In this document: piece by piece, positions 34,165 to 42,437 of the stretch
Position numbering within the stretch: position 1 is the first letter of the stretch
Layout of the letters: every line of letters starts with the position of its first letter
DNA from: Oceanobacillus sp. J11TS1
Lineage (GTDB): Bacteria > Bacillota > Bacilli > Bacillales > Amphibacillaceae
Length of the DNA stretch: 59,621 nucleotides
Reading direction: 5' to 3'
Assembly: GCF_018333215.1 (NCBI RefSeq)
Contig: NZ_BORO01000024.1
Coordinates: 1-59,621, forward strand
Position numbers and translations under genes: made by a program
Notes under the pieces: model-generated
Database searches by the model: none
The model's input: the letters and a program-made list of their open reading frames with translations, nothing else
What the model was told of the DNA's origin: nothing

Positions 34165-34823
34165 CAGCTAGCTACCCCTCTCTTTGCCAATTTTTCAGCC
34201 TTCCTAGTAAGGAAAATTAATGGAAGTGCTAAAATAAAATAGAATACAAGTACCATTAAATAAATCATCGGTGATAGTGACAAGCTTGTACTTCGCATGA
34301 CATCTCCATAATATAAGATATCTGTTAAACCGATTAAGGAAACTAGGGATGTCCCTTTTAAAATTTGAATCGTATAGTTACCGAATTCAGGCAGCATCAT
34401 ACGTACAGCTTGCGGGAAAATAATCAGACGCATCTTTTGAAAGGAAGACATATTTAAAGCAGCTGAGGCTTCATGCTGTCCTTTTGAAACAGATAAAATA
34501 GAGCTGCGAACAACTTCTGAAAGATACGCACCATAGTTTAATCCAATTGCAATAACACCGATCCACCAATTGGATCCCAGGTTAATTCCAAATAGCATTG
34601 GTATAGCATAGTACAGCCAGAATAGCTGAACAATCAAGGATGTTCCTCGGAACACCTCTACATAAAATCCAGTAATTTTTCGTAATAAGAAGTTTTTGGA
34701 AAGTCGACATAGTCCTGCGATAAATGACATGCCATAGGAAAATAATGCCGAAGCAATTAATATGGATACAGTTACTTGTACACCACGCCATAATTGCGGG
34801 GCAATCTCTACTATTGCATTAAT
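34164..34823 (-). CDS. ehuC: Ectoine/hydroxyectoine ABC permease EhuC, probable ATT start
   Basis: This is the second permease subunit, with EVFRGTSLIVQLFWLYYAIP and the EAA loop EASAALNMSSFQKMRLIIFP. The first ATG in frame (34730) would cut off the first membrane span and has no ribosome site. Upstream, a strong AAGGAGGT (34838-34831) lies seven bases before an in-frame ATT at 34823. Starting there gives 219 residues beginning NAIVEIAPQLWRGVQVTVS after the start, the normal family length. No ATG, GTG or TTG lies suitably between. Confidence 0.82.
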   Translation of the reverse strand: MNAIVEIAPQLWRGVQVTVSILIASALFSYGMSFIAGLCRLSKNFLLRKITGFYVEVFRGTSLIVQLFWLYYAIPMLFGINLGSNWWIGVIAIGLNYGAYLSEVVRSSILSVSKGQHEASAALNMSSFQKMRLIIFPQAVRMMLPEFGNYTIQILKGTSLVSLIGLTDILYYGDVMRSTSLSLSPMIYLMVLVFYFILALPLIFLTRKAEKLAKRGVAS

Positions 34824-34895
34824 GGTAAGTACCTCCTTTATGCTGTTATTTGTGAGATTTTATTAAACTTGAAGGTGATGATCAGAAAAAAGAAA

Positions 34896-34922
34896 GGGCG
34901 CTCCTTAGTGAAGGAACTGCCC
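34896..34922 (-). terminator. Attenuating hairpin between ehuB and ehuC
   Basis: On the minus strand GGGC...TCCTT pairs with AAGGA...GCCC around a CACT loop, followed by TTTCTTTTTTC. A leaky terminator here would give more binding protein than permease. Confidence 0.65.
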
Positions 34923-34965
34923 TATGGAGTACGTAAACCTATATTAGCTAATTAACCCTTCAAAA

Positions 34966-35826
34966 TTAAACTTCTCCTTGGCATACCTGTTCAGTTGTTA
35001 CAGAATCAACTGGAACAAAATTGGTTTCTGGATGGAATCCATTTTGTTCAAGCAATTCAGCCACTGTGCCATCTTCCTTTAACTCTGCTAATTTTTCGTT
35101 ATATGCATCACGAAGCTCTTCGTTTTCAATGCTGAATGCAGCTGCTCCGTAGCTTGGTACGCCTTCAACATCAGGCTGTTCAAAGCTTTCAACGATTTCT
35201 AAATCCTCTGTGTCAGCAGATTCAAAAGCCATACGTACTGTCATTTCCGTACCCGTTGTTGCATCAGCACGTCCTGCTTGAATCGCAGAGAAGGTTGCAG
35301 GGATATCCGAAGCAGTAATAATTTGGTCGTCAGCTACCCCTTCTGATTTTAAAAACTCAATTTCTGTCGCGCCCTCCATTACAACCACGGTTATATCCGG
35401 GTTATCTGAAATATCCTTATAGCTTTCAATCGATAATGGATTACCTGCTTTCACAACAAGTCCTTCACCATACACCATTTCCGGCTCACTGAAAATTGCA
35501 TTTTCACAACGGTCAGGGTTGATAGCCATACCAGCAGTGACGAGATCAAATTGTCCGGCTTGCACTCCTGGAATCAGTTCACTGAAGTCGGATAATTTTC
35601 CTTCGACATTATCGACTCCGAGTTCAGCAAAAACTGCTGTTGCAATATCAACCGCGGCTCCTTTTAATTCACCATTATCCTCATAAGCATAAGGTGATTC
35701 ATTTGCAAAGCCTACTTGGACAGTACCGGCATCTTGAATACTTTCTAGGCTATTATCCGACCCGCCGCAAGCAGCCAATAACAATAAAAAGGAAGCTATA
35801 CTTATAAGTATTAATTTCTTCTTCAA
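34966..35826 (-). CDS. ehuB: Ectoine/hydroxyectoine-binding lipoprotein
   Basis: The 286-residue lipoprotein (lipobox LAAC near residue 20) has a periplasmic-binding-protein type 2 fold. Stretches such as VGFANESPYAYEDNGELKG, ELIPGVQAGQFDLVTAGM, INPDRCENAIFSEP and VVKAGNP closely resemble EhuB of Sinorhizobium. The ligand is probably ectoine or hydroxyectoine, taken up as osmoprotectant or nutrient. Ectoine synthesis or breakdown genes are not in the window, so the ligand stays an inference. Confidence 0.86.
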   Translation of the reverse strand: MKKKLILISIASFLLLLAACGGSDNSLESIQDAGTVQVGFANESPYAYEDNGELKGAAVDIATAVFAELGVDNVEGKLSDFSELIPGVQAGQFDLVTAGMAINPDRCENAIFSEPEMVYGEGLVVKAGNPLSIESYKDISDNPDITVVVMEGATEIEFLKSEGVADDQIITASDIPATFSAIQAGRADATTGTEMTVRMAFESADTEDLEIVESFEQPDVEGVPSYGAAAFSIENEELRDAYNEKLAELKEDGTVAELLEQNGFHPETNFVPVDSVTTEQVCQGEV

Positions 35827-36170
35827 TTGAATTAGTCCCCCCTAATCATTTAATAGAATAAAAAATGTTGATTCTATAGCAATCCTTAAAAAAGAATGTT
35901 ACAAAAATCAACATGAGTTAACAAACATATTACAGATAAATAAAAATATTCTCAAACCTCATATTTTCCCAAAAATATGAATTATCTGCTGTTTGCCAGC
36001 GTGAATAGAAAATAACTTATGTATACCAACATATACGATAGTATAATAGCTTATCCTTTTAATAACGCAGGAGTCTCTCTTTTAGCGGAGAAATAGAAAT
36101 AAATTGAAAAGGGGTGCAGAGTTTAATAGGATAGAAGATAAGAAGATAAAAAATATGATGGAGGTAAATT
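35827..36170. other. Upstream region of ehuB with an inverted repeat
   Basis: ATGTTGAT (35865-35872) and its inverse ATCAACAT (35907-35914) flank the likely ehuB promoter region. A regulator binding there is possible. No other gene or riboswitch is visible. Confidence 0.4.
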
Positions 36171-36359
36171 ATGGGGTCCTATGTTGCAGTAATTACTGTT
36201 TCAATCATTGTGGTGGCGATGGTTATTATTTTATCTATGGTCACTTTGTCAAAAGGGTATGGCTATAAGCATAAAATAGATCCGCTTCCCGACGAAGAGG
36301 CAAACCGCTATAATGATAGGAATGAAGTGATGGAAAACAAAGAAAAAATAAATTCTTAG
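36171..36359 (+). CDS. Small single-span membrane protein, YtzI-like
   Basis: The 62-residue protein has one N-terminal membrane span (about 5-27) followed by a charged tail with KGYGYKHKIDPLPDEE. The pattern recalls B. subtilis YtzI, but similarity is judged from memory and the function is unknown. GGAGG precedes the ATG. It ends nine bases before the beta-helix gene, so the two form an operon. Confidence 0.65.
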   Translation: MGSYVAVITVSIIVVAMVIILSMVTLSKGYGYKHKIDPLPDEEANRYNDRNEVMENKEKINS

Positions 36360-36368
36360 GAGAAAATA

Positions 36369-37709
36369 ATGAAGAAAATGGGATTATTAATTATAGCAGG
36401 ATGTGCAGCTGTTGGTATTTTGTTTGCCTTTTATCCGCTCCAACATACAAACCAGGCTATTTATGTAGCGGTGGATGGGGACGACAAAAATGAAGGTACA
36501 ATGGAGCATCCTTTTCGAACGATTGCGAAAGCCAGCTCTGAAGCAGAGGCGGGAACTACGGTATTTATTCGGGAAGGTACCTATAAGGAGCAGCTGATTG
36601 TGGAGCACAGCGGTACGAAGCACAAACCAATCACGTTTCAAGCATATGAAGAGGAAGAAGTCGTTATTGATGGAGAGAACCTAAACGCTGCAGAAGGAGA
36701 TAGTGCGCTCGTTGTTCTGGAGGATAAGGATTATATAAATATCGAAGGACTGACAATACAGAACTTGACTACAGATCTGATGGATGAAACCGTAATGGGT
36801 ATTTTTATCAATGGCTCCAGCAGTCATATTACAGTTAAAGATAACAAGATTAAAGGGATAAAAACATGGCATGATGAAGGAAATGGACATGGAATTGCTG
36901 CATATGGGATGGATTCTATGGAGGATATAACTATCGTGCATAATGTCGTTGAGGATTTAAAGCTGGGTACAAGTGAATCGATTGTATTAAATGGAGATAT
37001 TGATGGTTTTATGGTAGAGCGGAATACAGTTCGGTACAGTGATAATATTGGAATTGACCTGATCGGGTATGAGGGTGTTGCGAATCATGCTTCCGCTGAC
37101 TATGTTCGTAATGGGACTGTGCAAAATAATAAGGTTCATCATATATCTACTTTGTCTAATCCGGCGTATGATGGAGAATATAGTGCAGCCGCTATTTATG
37201 TCGATGGCGGAAAAGATATCCTTATCCAAAAGAATGAATTGTATCAAAATGACATTGGGATTGAAGCTACATCAGAGCATGCCGGGAAATATGCAGAAGA
37301 TATTCAAATTACCAATAACCATATATCCAACAATTATTATACCGGGATAGCTATTGGCGGCTATGATGAACATAGAGGCGGCACTCGCTATACGTTGATT
37401 TCTCAGAATTACCTCGAGCAAAATGACACGAAAGGCTTAGATGGCGGACAGCTGTTGCTGCAGTATAATGTTCACGATAATGAGATTGAGGAAAATAAGT
37501 TTGCTGCCAGCGACTCGCGTATTTTTATAGCCAATTTCTTTCAAGAAAATCGAGATAATCGTCTGGCCGAAAATATCTACTATAGAGAGCGTGACAAAGA
37601 GGGGATTTGGATTTGGAAGGACGAGGAGTATACCTCTTTTTCGGCATTTATAAAAGCTTCCGGCGGCGATGATACATCACAATATATTTATCCTGACGAA
37701 GCGCAGTAA
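36369..37709 (+). CDS. Secreted right-handed parallel beta-helix protein
   Basis: The 446-residue protein has an N-terminal signal or anchor (about 4-24), then IYVAVDGDDKNEGTMEHPF, the DUF1565-type opening of pectate-lyase-like beta helices. Many short strand repeats follow (VKDNKIKGI, VHNVVEDL, IQKNELYQNDIGIEA, ITNNHISNNYYTGIAIGG), consistent with a long beta solenoid. Polysaccharide lyase, hydrolase or epimerase activity is possible, but no catalytic set can be assigned by eye. It is co-transcribed with the small membrane protein. Confidence 0.8.
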   Translation: MKKMGLLIIAGCAAVGILFAFYPLQHTNQAIYVAVDGDDKNEGTMEHPFRTIAKASSEAEAGTTVFIREGTYKEQLIVEHSGTKHKPITFQAYEEEEVVIDGENLNAAEGDSALVVLEDKDYINIEGLTIQNLTTDLMDETVMGIFINGSSSHITVKDNKIKGIKTWHDEGNGHGIAAYGMDSMEDITIVHNVVEDLKLGTSESIVLNGDIDGFMVERNTVRYSDNIGIDLIGYEGVANHASADYVRNGTVQNNKVHHISTLSNPAYDGEYSAAAIYVDGGKDILIQKNELYQNDIGIEATSEHAGKYAEDIQITNNHISNNYYTGIAIGGYDEHRGGTRYTLISQNYLEQNDTKGLDGGQLLLQYNVHDNEIEENKFAASDSRIFIANFFQENRDNRLAENIYYRERDKEGIWIWKDEEYTSFSAFIKASGGDDTSQYIYPDEAQ

Positions 37710-37760
37710 AAACAAGTGAGTTCAGGTAATATTTTTAACAACTCCTTCCCCAAAAGATAA

Positions 37761-37785
37761 GTTTTAGCCTGACAAAAAAGGGTAA
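37761..37785 (+). promoter_or_regulatory. Candidate SigB promoter
   Basis: GTTTTA (37761-37766), a 13-base spacer and GGGTAA (37780-37785) fit the SigB consensus, about 28 bases before the start of the 103-residue gene. Confidence 0.55.
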
Positions 37786-37812
37786 TATCTTTATAAGAAA
37801 AGGGGGCTTCTA

Positions 37813-38124
37813 ATGATGACACGGAAAAAATACTTTGTAACAGTGGATACGGAGGAAATTAGCGAGGTTTCATTGCCGGATGACGGTATTGAATATGAAA
37901 TATATGCGACACCAGAAGAGGTAAAAGAGATTGAAGTTCTGTTTGCAAGAAAAGATGAAAATGCAAAGGATGCAGTTAAATTTGTGGGGAAACCGTTTGA
38001 TGAGTGGGGAGCCGATGCAAAACGAAATAAGTATGAGGCATATCTGATTACGCTTTATCGCAAATTGTACGAATTGGGTACCGATGAAACAAAGAAAAAA
38101 ATAAAAGAACTCAATCTGTTTTAA
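37813..38124 (+). CDS. Small soluble protein of unknown function, possible stress gene
   Basis: The 103-residue charged protein has no signal peptide or membrane span. It opens MMTRKKYFVTVDTEEISEV and ends in a helical region (YEAYLITLYRKLYELGTDE). I do not recognise the family. An AAAAGGGGG ribosome site precedes the ATG, and a SigB-like promoter lies just upstream, hinting at general stress control. It is monocistronic. Confidence 0.65.
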   Translation: MMTRKKYFVTVDTEEISEVSLPDDGIEYEIYATPEEVKEIEVLFARKDENAKDAVKFVGKPFDEWGADAKRNKYEAYLITLYRKLYELGTDETKKKIKELNLF

Positions 38125-38553
38125 AAGGTGGTATTCAACTAATTTTTTGAGAGAACGCTGCGAGAAATCAGTTAACCTGGTAGAGTATGTGAAGCATGTT
38201 ATGTAACGTGTTACCATAATCGGGCCAAATTGTGCAAACTTTCCTAGGATGCGGTAACTTCTGCTAAGATCCTGCAAGATAAGGGCGACCTTAGCAGAAG
38301 TTCCTCTTCCCATAGTGATATTTTTATCGCAGTGTAACTGGCTAGGACTGGGACTGCGATTGCGATTATTCGTCCCATCGAAGGGCTTTTGTAAGACTCC
38401 TACTTCAAGGAATGAGTAAAAAATATTTCTAAGGGGGAGATCTAACAGCCAGTAACGGTCCGATTCGTTCAACTAACCTTCAGTGGGGGATGAAAGAAAA
38501 CCCCCACTGAAGGAAGTTTCACTTTATTGGACTTTTGAATATTCTCGATAAGC
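38125..38553. other. Convergent gap with three hairpin elements
   Basis: No gene is supported. It holds a 13-bp perfect hairpin (38256-38268 with 38290-38302), hexamer-repeat copy 2 (38344-38391), and another 13-bp perfect hairpin, CCTTCAGTGGGGG (38477-38489) with 38501-38513. None has a proper T-run. Confidence 0.7.
38344..38391. repeat. Dispersed hexamer hairpin repeat, copy 2
   Basis: Here the hexamers read AGGACT, GGGACT, GCGATT, GCGATT, then ATTCGTCCCATCGAAGGGC. Compared with copy 1 it has fewer GGGACT and more GCGATT units. Confidence 0.75.
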
Positions 38554-39114
38554 CTACTCTTCTTCATTAGGAGGGCGATAACCTTGTTGAAGCTCAGAAA
38601 TACTTAAACCAAATGTCATCTGTAAATGCGGATAATCTTTAAAATGACTAAAATCGCCACCCCATTCAAAACCCAGATCTTTTGCAATTTCTGCAATCTC
38701 AAACCAATCGGCTTCTCCGTTGTCATTACCATCATAGTGAATATCCCAGATGATTTCCCCGTCATGATTACGTATAGCATAGTCAACAGCAAGTCCATAA
38801 TTATGATAACTTTCTCCTGATCTGGCATGCGTGACAATGTTACCTTCAACTTCTCTGCCTCTCGCATAAAGTGCTTCTTGTTCTTCTTCTGTGCGCAGGC
38901 CGTCTGTAATAACAACTTCTATATCTTTATCGTAAGCACGATCAATTAACGTTCCGACAGCTTCTTGAACAGCAGGATGAAGTTCCGATACAGACTCATT
39001 CTCATCTACGCGTTCATATGAATCAAGGTTCGTCTGATAGTAAAACCAAAACAGCAAACCAATAAAAAGAATAATAGCGGCCCAAGAAAGAATAAAATGT
39101 TTTAAACCTTTCAT
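38554..39114 (-). CDS. M15 family peptidoglycan peptidase, CwlK-like
   Basis: The 186-residue protein has one N-terminal membrane anchor (about 6-26) and an M15 zinc peptidase domain. It shows TDGLRTEEEQEALYARG, GESYHNYGLAVDYAI (zinc His and Asp) and PHLQMTFG (zinc His). This arrangement matches L-Ala-D-Glu endopeptidases such as B. subtilis CwlK rather than VanY, which has EPWH instead. It should act on cell-wall peptides outside the membrane. Confidence 0.85.
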   Translation of the reverse strand: MKGLKHFILSWAAIILFIGLLFWFYYQTNLDSYERVDENESVSELHPAVQEAVGTLIDRAYDKDIEVVITDGLRTEEEQEALYARGREVEGNIVTHARSGESYHNYGLAVDYAIRNHDGEIIWDIHYDGNDNGEADWFEIAEIAKDLGFEWGGDFSHFKDYPHLQMTFGLSISELQQGYRPPNEEE

Positions 39115-39291
39115 TCGTTGTTTCTAACTCCTTTTAAAAAGACTCTCTTTAAGTAGCATAACACGAATGATAGGTTGACGAGGGCTTGAATAACCTTGAA
39201 AATACTTCCTTTTTGAAAACAGAATCAAATGGATTTCTTATTCGAACAAGACATATAATAAAAGAAAGCTGACAGGGATGGAGGAAAATTA

Positions 39292-39912
39292 ATGTTTTAC
39301 CTCATTAGCTGTTCGATAGGTTACATCTTTGGCTGTATTCATGGTTCGCAAATCATCGGGAAAATAAAGGGACGGGACATTAAAAATGAAGGTGTGAAAA
39401 ATGCAGGTGCATCCAATACAACAATTCTGTTAGGATGGAAATATGGTATTATTGTTGCTATGATTGATATTTTTAAAGCTACACTTGCTATTTTACTCGT
39501 TTTATTGATTTTAGGAGAAGCGGGAATATCGCCTCAAGGAGTTTCTTTATATATTTATTTGACGGCTTTATTTGTGATTATCGGTCATAACTATCCGGTT
39601 ACAATGAAATTTAGCGGCGGAAAAGGAACAGCCTCGCTGGTAGGAGCATTAATTGCCATTGACTGGCGTGTCGCTTTCACCGGGATTGGTATTTTATTGT
39701 TGTTAAGTTTTGCGACAGACTATCTTGTTATCGGAGTCCTGTTTATGTATATATCTTTTCTTATAACAACGTTTTATTTCTTTGGAAATGGTCCGTTGCT
39801 CGTTGTGACTGTTTTAACGTTGCTGTGTATATACAAACATATGGAAAATTACCGCCGTATTATGGCAAAAGAAGAAACAAAGTTATCAAGCATGTTTAAA
39901 AAGAGTGCTTAG
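39292..39912 (+). CDS. plsY: Glycerol-3-phosphate acyltransferase, PlsY-type
   Basis: PlsY transfers acyl groups from acyl phosphate to glycerol-3-phosphate, starting phospholipid synthesis. The 206-residue membrane protein shows the three conserved loops in divergent form: GCIHGSQIIGKIKG, KNAGASNTTILLG (usually NPGATN), IGHNYPVTMKFSGGKGTA, and KHMENYRRI. The changes suggest it may be a second copy beside a canonical plsY elsewhere; that cannot be checked here. The DUF456 gene follows 20 bp downstream. Confidence 0.82.
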   Translation: MFYLISCSIGYIFGCIHGSQIIGKIKGRDIKNEGVKNAGASNTTILLGWKYGIIVAMIDIFKATLAILLVLLILGEAGISPQGVSLYIYLTALFVIIGHNYPVTMKFSGGKGTASLVGALIAIDWRVAFTGIGILLLLSFATDYLVIGVLFMYISFLITTFYFFGNGPLLVVTVLTLLCIYKHMENYRRIMAKEETKLSSMFKKSA

Positions 39913-39932
39913 TTTGAAATGGAGGATGTAAG

Positions 39933-40415
39933 TTGGATGTTTTAGTATGGATAATTATTATCCTTTTATTTATTGCAAGTTTTCTTGGGATTATCTTCCC
40001 GATGATTCCATCTGTAATCGCAATTTGGGGAGGTTTTCTACTTTATTATTTCTTTATAAATGGTGATTCCCTGACCTGGTGGTTTTGGGTAGGAATGATT
40101 GTGGTCACGGTAATTCTATTTGTAGCAGATATTATTGCCAATAGTTATTTTGTGAAAAAATTTGGAGGAAGCAAGGCTGGAGAACGTGGTGCTGCAGTAG
40201 CTGTTATTGTCGGCTCGTTTATTACACCGCCATTTGGGATTATTTATGTGCCATTCCTGACTGTTCTCGTGATTGAAATCATTCAACGAAGAACGGTGAA
40301 AGAGGCATTCCGTGCTTCTATCGGCTCATTTCTAGGGTTTTTAGGCGGATCTATTGCGAAGGTATTCTTGCAGCTGATGATGATTGTTTGGTTCTTTATC
40401 GCAGTCTGGTTTTAA
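39933..40415 (+). CDS. DUF456 membrane protein
   Basis: The 160-residue protein is almost all hydrophobic, with about four or five spans. It contains LGIIFPMIPSVIAIWGGF and a glycine-rich central section (KFGGSKAGERGAAVAVIVG) typical of DUF456. The function is unknown. It starts at TTG 39933, seven bases after GGAGG, and probably shares a transcript with the plsY-like gene. Confidence 0.8.
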   Translation: MDVLVWIIIILLFIASFLGIIFPMIPSVIAIWGGFLLYYFFINGDSLTWWFWVGMIVVTVILFVADIIANSYFVKKFGGSKAGERGAAVAVIVGSFITPPFGIIYVPFLTVLVIEIIQRRTVKEAFRASIGSFLGFLGGSIAKVFLQLMMIVWFFIAVWF

Positions 40416-40487
40416 CTGGCAGGATGAAATCGCTTGGGGTAAGACAGGCTAATTTACTTTTTCACCCGACAAAAAGACGTCTGCTTC

Positions 40488-40516
40488 TTGACTTTCATCG
40501 ACGGGGACTATATATT
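40488..40516 (+). promoter_or_regulatory. SigA promoter of the proS T-box transcript
   Basis: TTGACT (40488-40493), a 17-base spacer and TATATT (40511-40516) lie just before the T-box leader. Confidence 0.8.
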
Positions 40517-40524
40517 AAAAGCAT

Positions 40525-40765
40525 AGTTGAAATGTTGACGGAGAATAGTACGTTGTAAATGTCTAATACAGAGAGAAAAAGAATGCTGAGACTTTTTCTT
40601 AGACATGCAAGGGAACCTGCCTCCTGAGTTCGCCATATAAGGAGAAATCACTCTGAAACTGGCGCGGTTTTGGCCGTTATCAAATGAAGTGTATATATTG
40701 TGCTGCGTACAGGGCAGCTTATATATAAACAAGGGTGGTACCACCTAGACCTCGGTCCCTTTTAT
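40525..40765 (+). promoter_or_regulatory. T-box leader, proline-specific
   Basis: The leader opens with a typical stem I base and contains the invariant T-box AGGGTGGTACCACC (40732-40745). It ends in a G/C stem with TCCCTTTTA as terminator. In the stem I specifier context GGGAACCTGC the triplet CCT (40616-40618) would read proline. Uncharged tRNA-Pro should thus induce proS. The specifier is inferred without a fold. Confidence 0.9.
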
Positions 40766-40838
40766 GGATGGAGGATTTTTTGTGTTTTAAAAAGGTTATT
40801 CAAATAGAAGAACAAAACGAAGAAAGAGGTGCTTACAA

Positions 40839-42275
40839 TTGGGTAAGAAAAACAAACAATTTGTAGAGAAAATTACAGCAATGGAGGACGATTTCGCACA
40901 ATGGTACACAGATGTTGTGAAGCAGGCAGAACTTGTTGACTATGGTCAAGTGCGCGGAACAATGATCATCAAGCCATATGGCTATGCGATTTGGGAAAAT
41001 ATTAAAAATGAATTGGATCGTATGTTTAAAGAAACAGGTCATACCAACGTTGCTTTTCCACTTTTTATTCCAGAAAGCTTACTGCAAAAGGAGAAAGACC
41101 ATGTAGAGGGTTTTGCGCCTGAGGTTGCCTGGGTAACCCATGGCGGAGACGAGGAATTAACAGAACGTATTGCGGTACGTCCAACTTCGGAAGTGCTTTT
41201 CTGTGATTATTATTCCAATAATATTCATTCTTATCGCGACTTGCCAAAGCTGTATAATCAGTGGTCCAATGTGGTTCGCTGGGAAAAAACGACACGCCCG
41301 TTCTTACGTTCTTCTGAGTTCCATTGGCAAGAAGGACATACAGCTCATGCAACAGATGAAGAAGCAACAGAAGAAACAAACCGTATGCTAGGCATTTATG
41401 CAAAGCTGGTTGAGGAATATTTAGCAATTCCAGTTCTTAAAGGAAAGAAAACAGATAAAGAAAAATTTGCAGGTGCGGAATTCACTTTAACTATTGAAGC
41501 TTTGATGCATGACGGGAAAGCCTTGCAATCCGGTACATCTCACCATTTTGGCTCTGGGTTTGCTGAGGCATTTGACATTACGTACTTAGATGAAAATGGA
41601 AAAAGCCAATTTGTTCACCAAACTTCATGGGGCTTATCCACCCGTATTATGGGGGCACTAATCATGGTACACGGTGATAACCGCGGCTTAGTAGTTCCAC
41701 CACGGATCGCTCCAACACAGGCAATGATTGTTCCAATTGCGCAGCATAAAGAAGGTGTCTTAGACAAAGCTTATGCATTACGTGATCAATTAGCGAAAAT
41801 TGCCCGTGTCGATATTGACGGCAGTGATAAAATGCCAGGCTGGAAATTTAACGAATATGAAATGAAAGGAATTCCTGTCCGCATTGAAATGGGTCCAAAG
41901 GATATTGAGAAGGAGCAGGTTGTACTTGTTCGCCGTGATACGGGTGAAAAAGAATTTGTTGCTTTGGCAGATGTGGAAGAACGTCTTGTTGCTTTACTGG
42001 ATGAAGTACAGGAAAATCTTTATAACCGTGCATTAGAGCATCGTGAAGAAATGACACATACAGCAAAAGATATGGACGAATTCAAAACGGAAATCGAAAA
42101 AGGCGGATTTGTCAAAGCAATGTGGTGTGGAGACGTATCGTGTGAAGAAAAGATTAAAGAAGAAACAACAGCAACCTCCCGCTGTATTCCATTTGAATCA
42201 GAAAGCGTAGCTGAAAAATGTGTATGCTGCGGTAAAGAAGCAAAAGAATTAGTTTACTGGGCTAGAGCCTATTGA
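40839..42275 (+). CDS. proS: Prolyl-tRNA synthetase, class 3 (eukaryote/archaeal-like)
   Basis: ProS charges tRNA-Pro. The 478-residue protein is the type lacking the bacterial editing insertion, with [54 protein letters not shown] and [19 protein letters not shown]. Its C-terminal zinc-type domain (CGDVSC through [18 protein letters not shown]) is typical of this class. Start TTG 40839 follows AAAGAGGTG by seven bases. B. subtilis uses the long bacterial type, so this may be a second or replacing enzyme. Confidence 0.94.
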   Translation: MGKKNKQFVEKITAMEDDFAQWYTDVVKQAELVDYGQVRGTMIIKPYGYAIWENIKNELDRMFKETGHTNVAFPLFIPESLLQKEKDHVEGFAPEVAWVTHGGDEELTERIAVRPTSEVLFCDYYSNNIHSYRDLPKLYNQWSNVVRWEKTTRPFLRSSEFHWQEGHTAHATDEEATEETNRMLGIYAKLVEEYLAIPVLKGKKTDKEKFAGAEFTLTIEALMHDGKALQSGTSHHFGSGFAEAFDITYLDENGKSQFVHQTSWGLSTRIMGALIMVHGDNRGLVVPPRIAPTQAMIVPIAQHKEGVLDKAYALRDQLAKIARVDIDGSDKMPGWKFNEYEMKGIPVRIEMGPKDIEKEQVVLVRRDTGEKEFVALADVEERLVALLDEVQENLYNRALEHREEMTHTAKDMDEFKTEIEKGGFVKAMWCGDVSCEEKIKEETTATSRCIPFESESVAEKCVCCGKEAKELVYWARAY

Positions 42276-42277
42276 TC

Positions 42278-42318
42278 AAAAAAACAGATTGAGTTTAACG
42301 CTCAGTCTGTTTTTTTTA
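42278..42318 (+). terminator. Terminator of proS
   Basis: AAAAACAGA and TGAG segments pair with CTCA and TCTGTTTTT, followed by a long T-run. Confidence 0.85.
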
Positions 42319-42362
42319 GCTATTTAATAAATATCTGAAAATATAATCTATTTCATTAACTA

Positions 42363-42419
42363 TTGCATAAGTATACACCGTTATGTTATAAATATACATA
42401 TTAATTAATAAATATACAT
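42363..42419 (+). promoter_or_regulatory. Promoter and direct-repeat operator of the M20/ABC operon
   Basis: TTGCAT (42363-42368), 17 bases and TTATAA (42386-42391) form a likely promoter. ATAAATATACAT occurs twice, at 42388-42399 and 42408-42419, exactly 20 bp apart and overlapping the -10, which suggests a repressor site. Confidence 0.55.
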
Positions 42420-42437
42420 TAGGCAGGGGAATAAAAT

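Noticed and set aside
37870-38472. 200-codon minus-strand frame
   Set aside because: It covers the 103-residue gene in antisense and the hairpin-rich gap, and its protein has no recognisable features.
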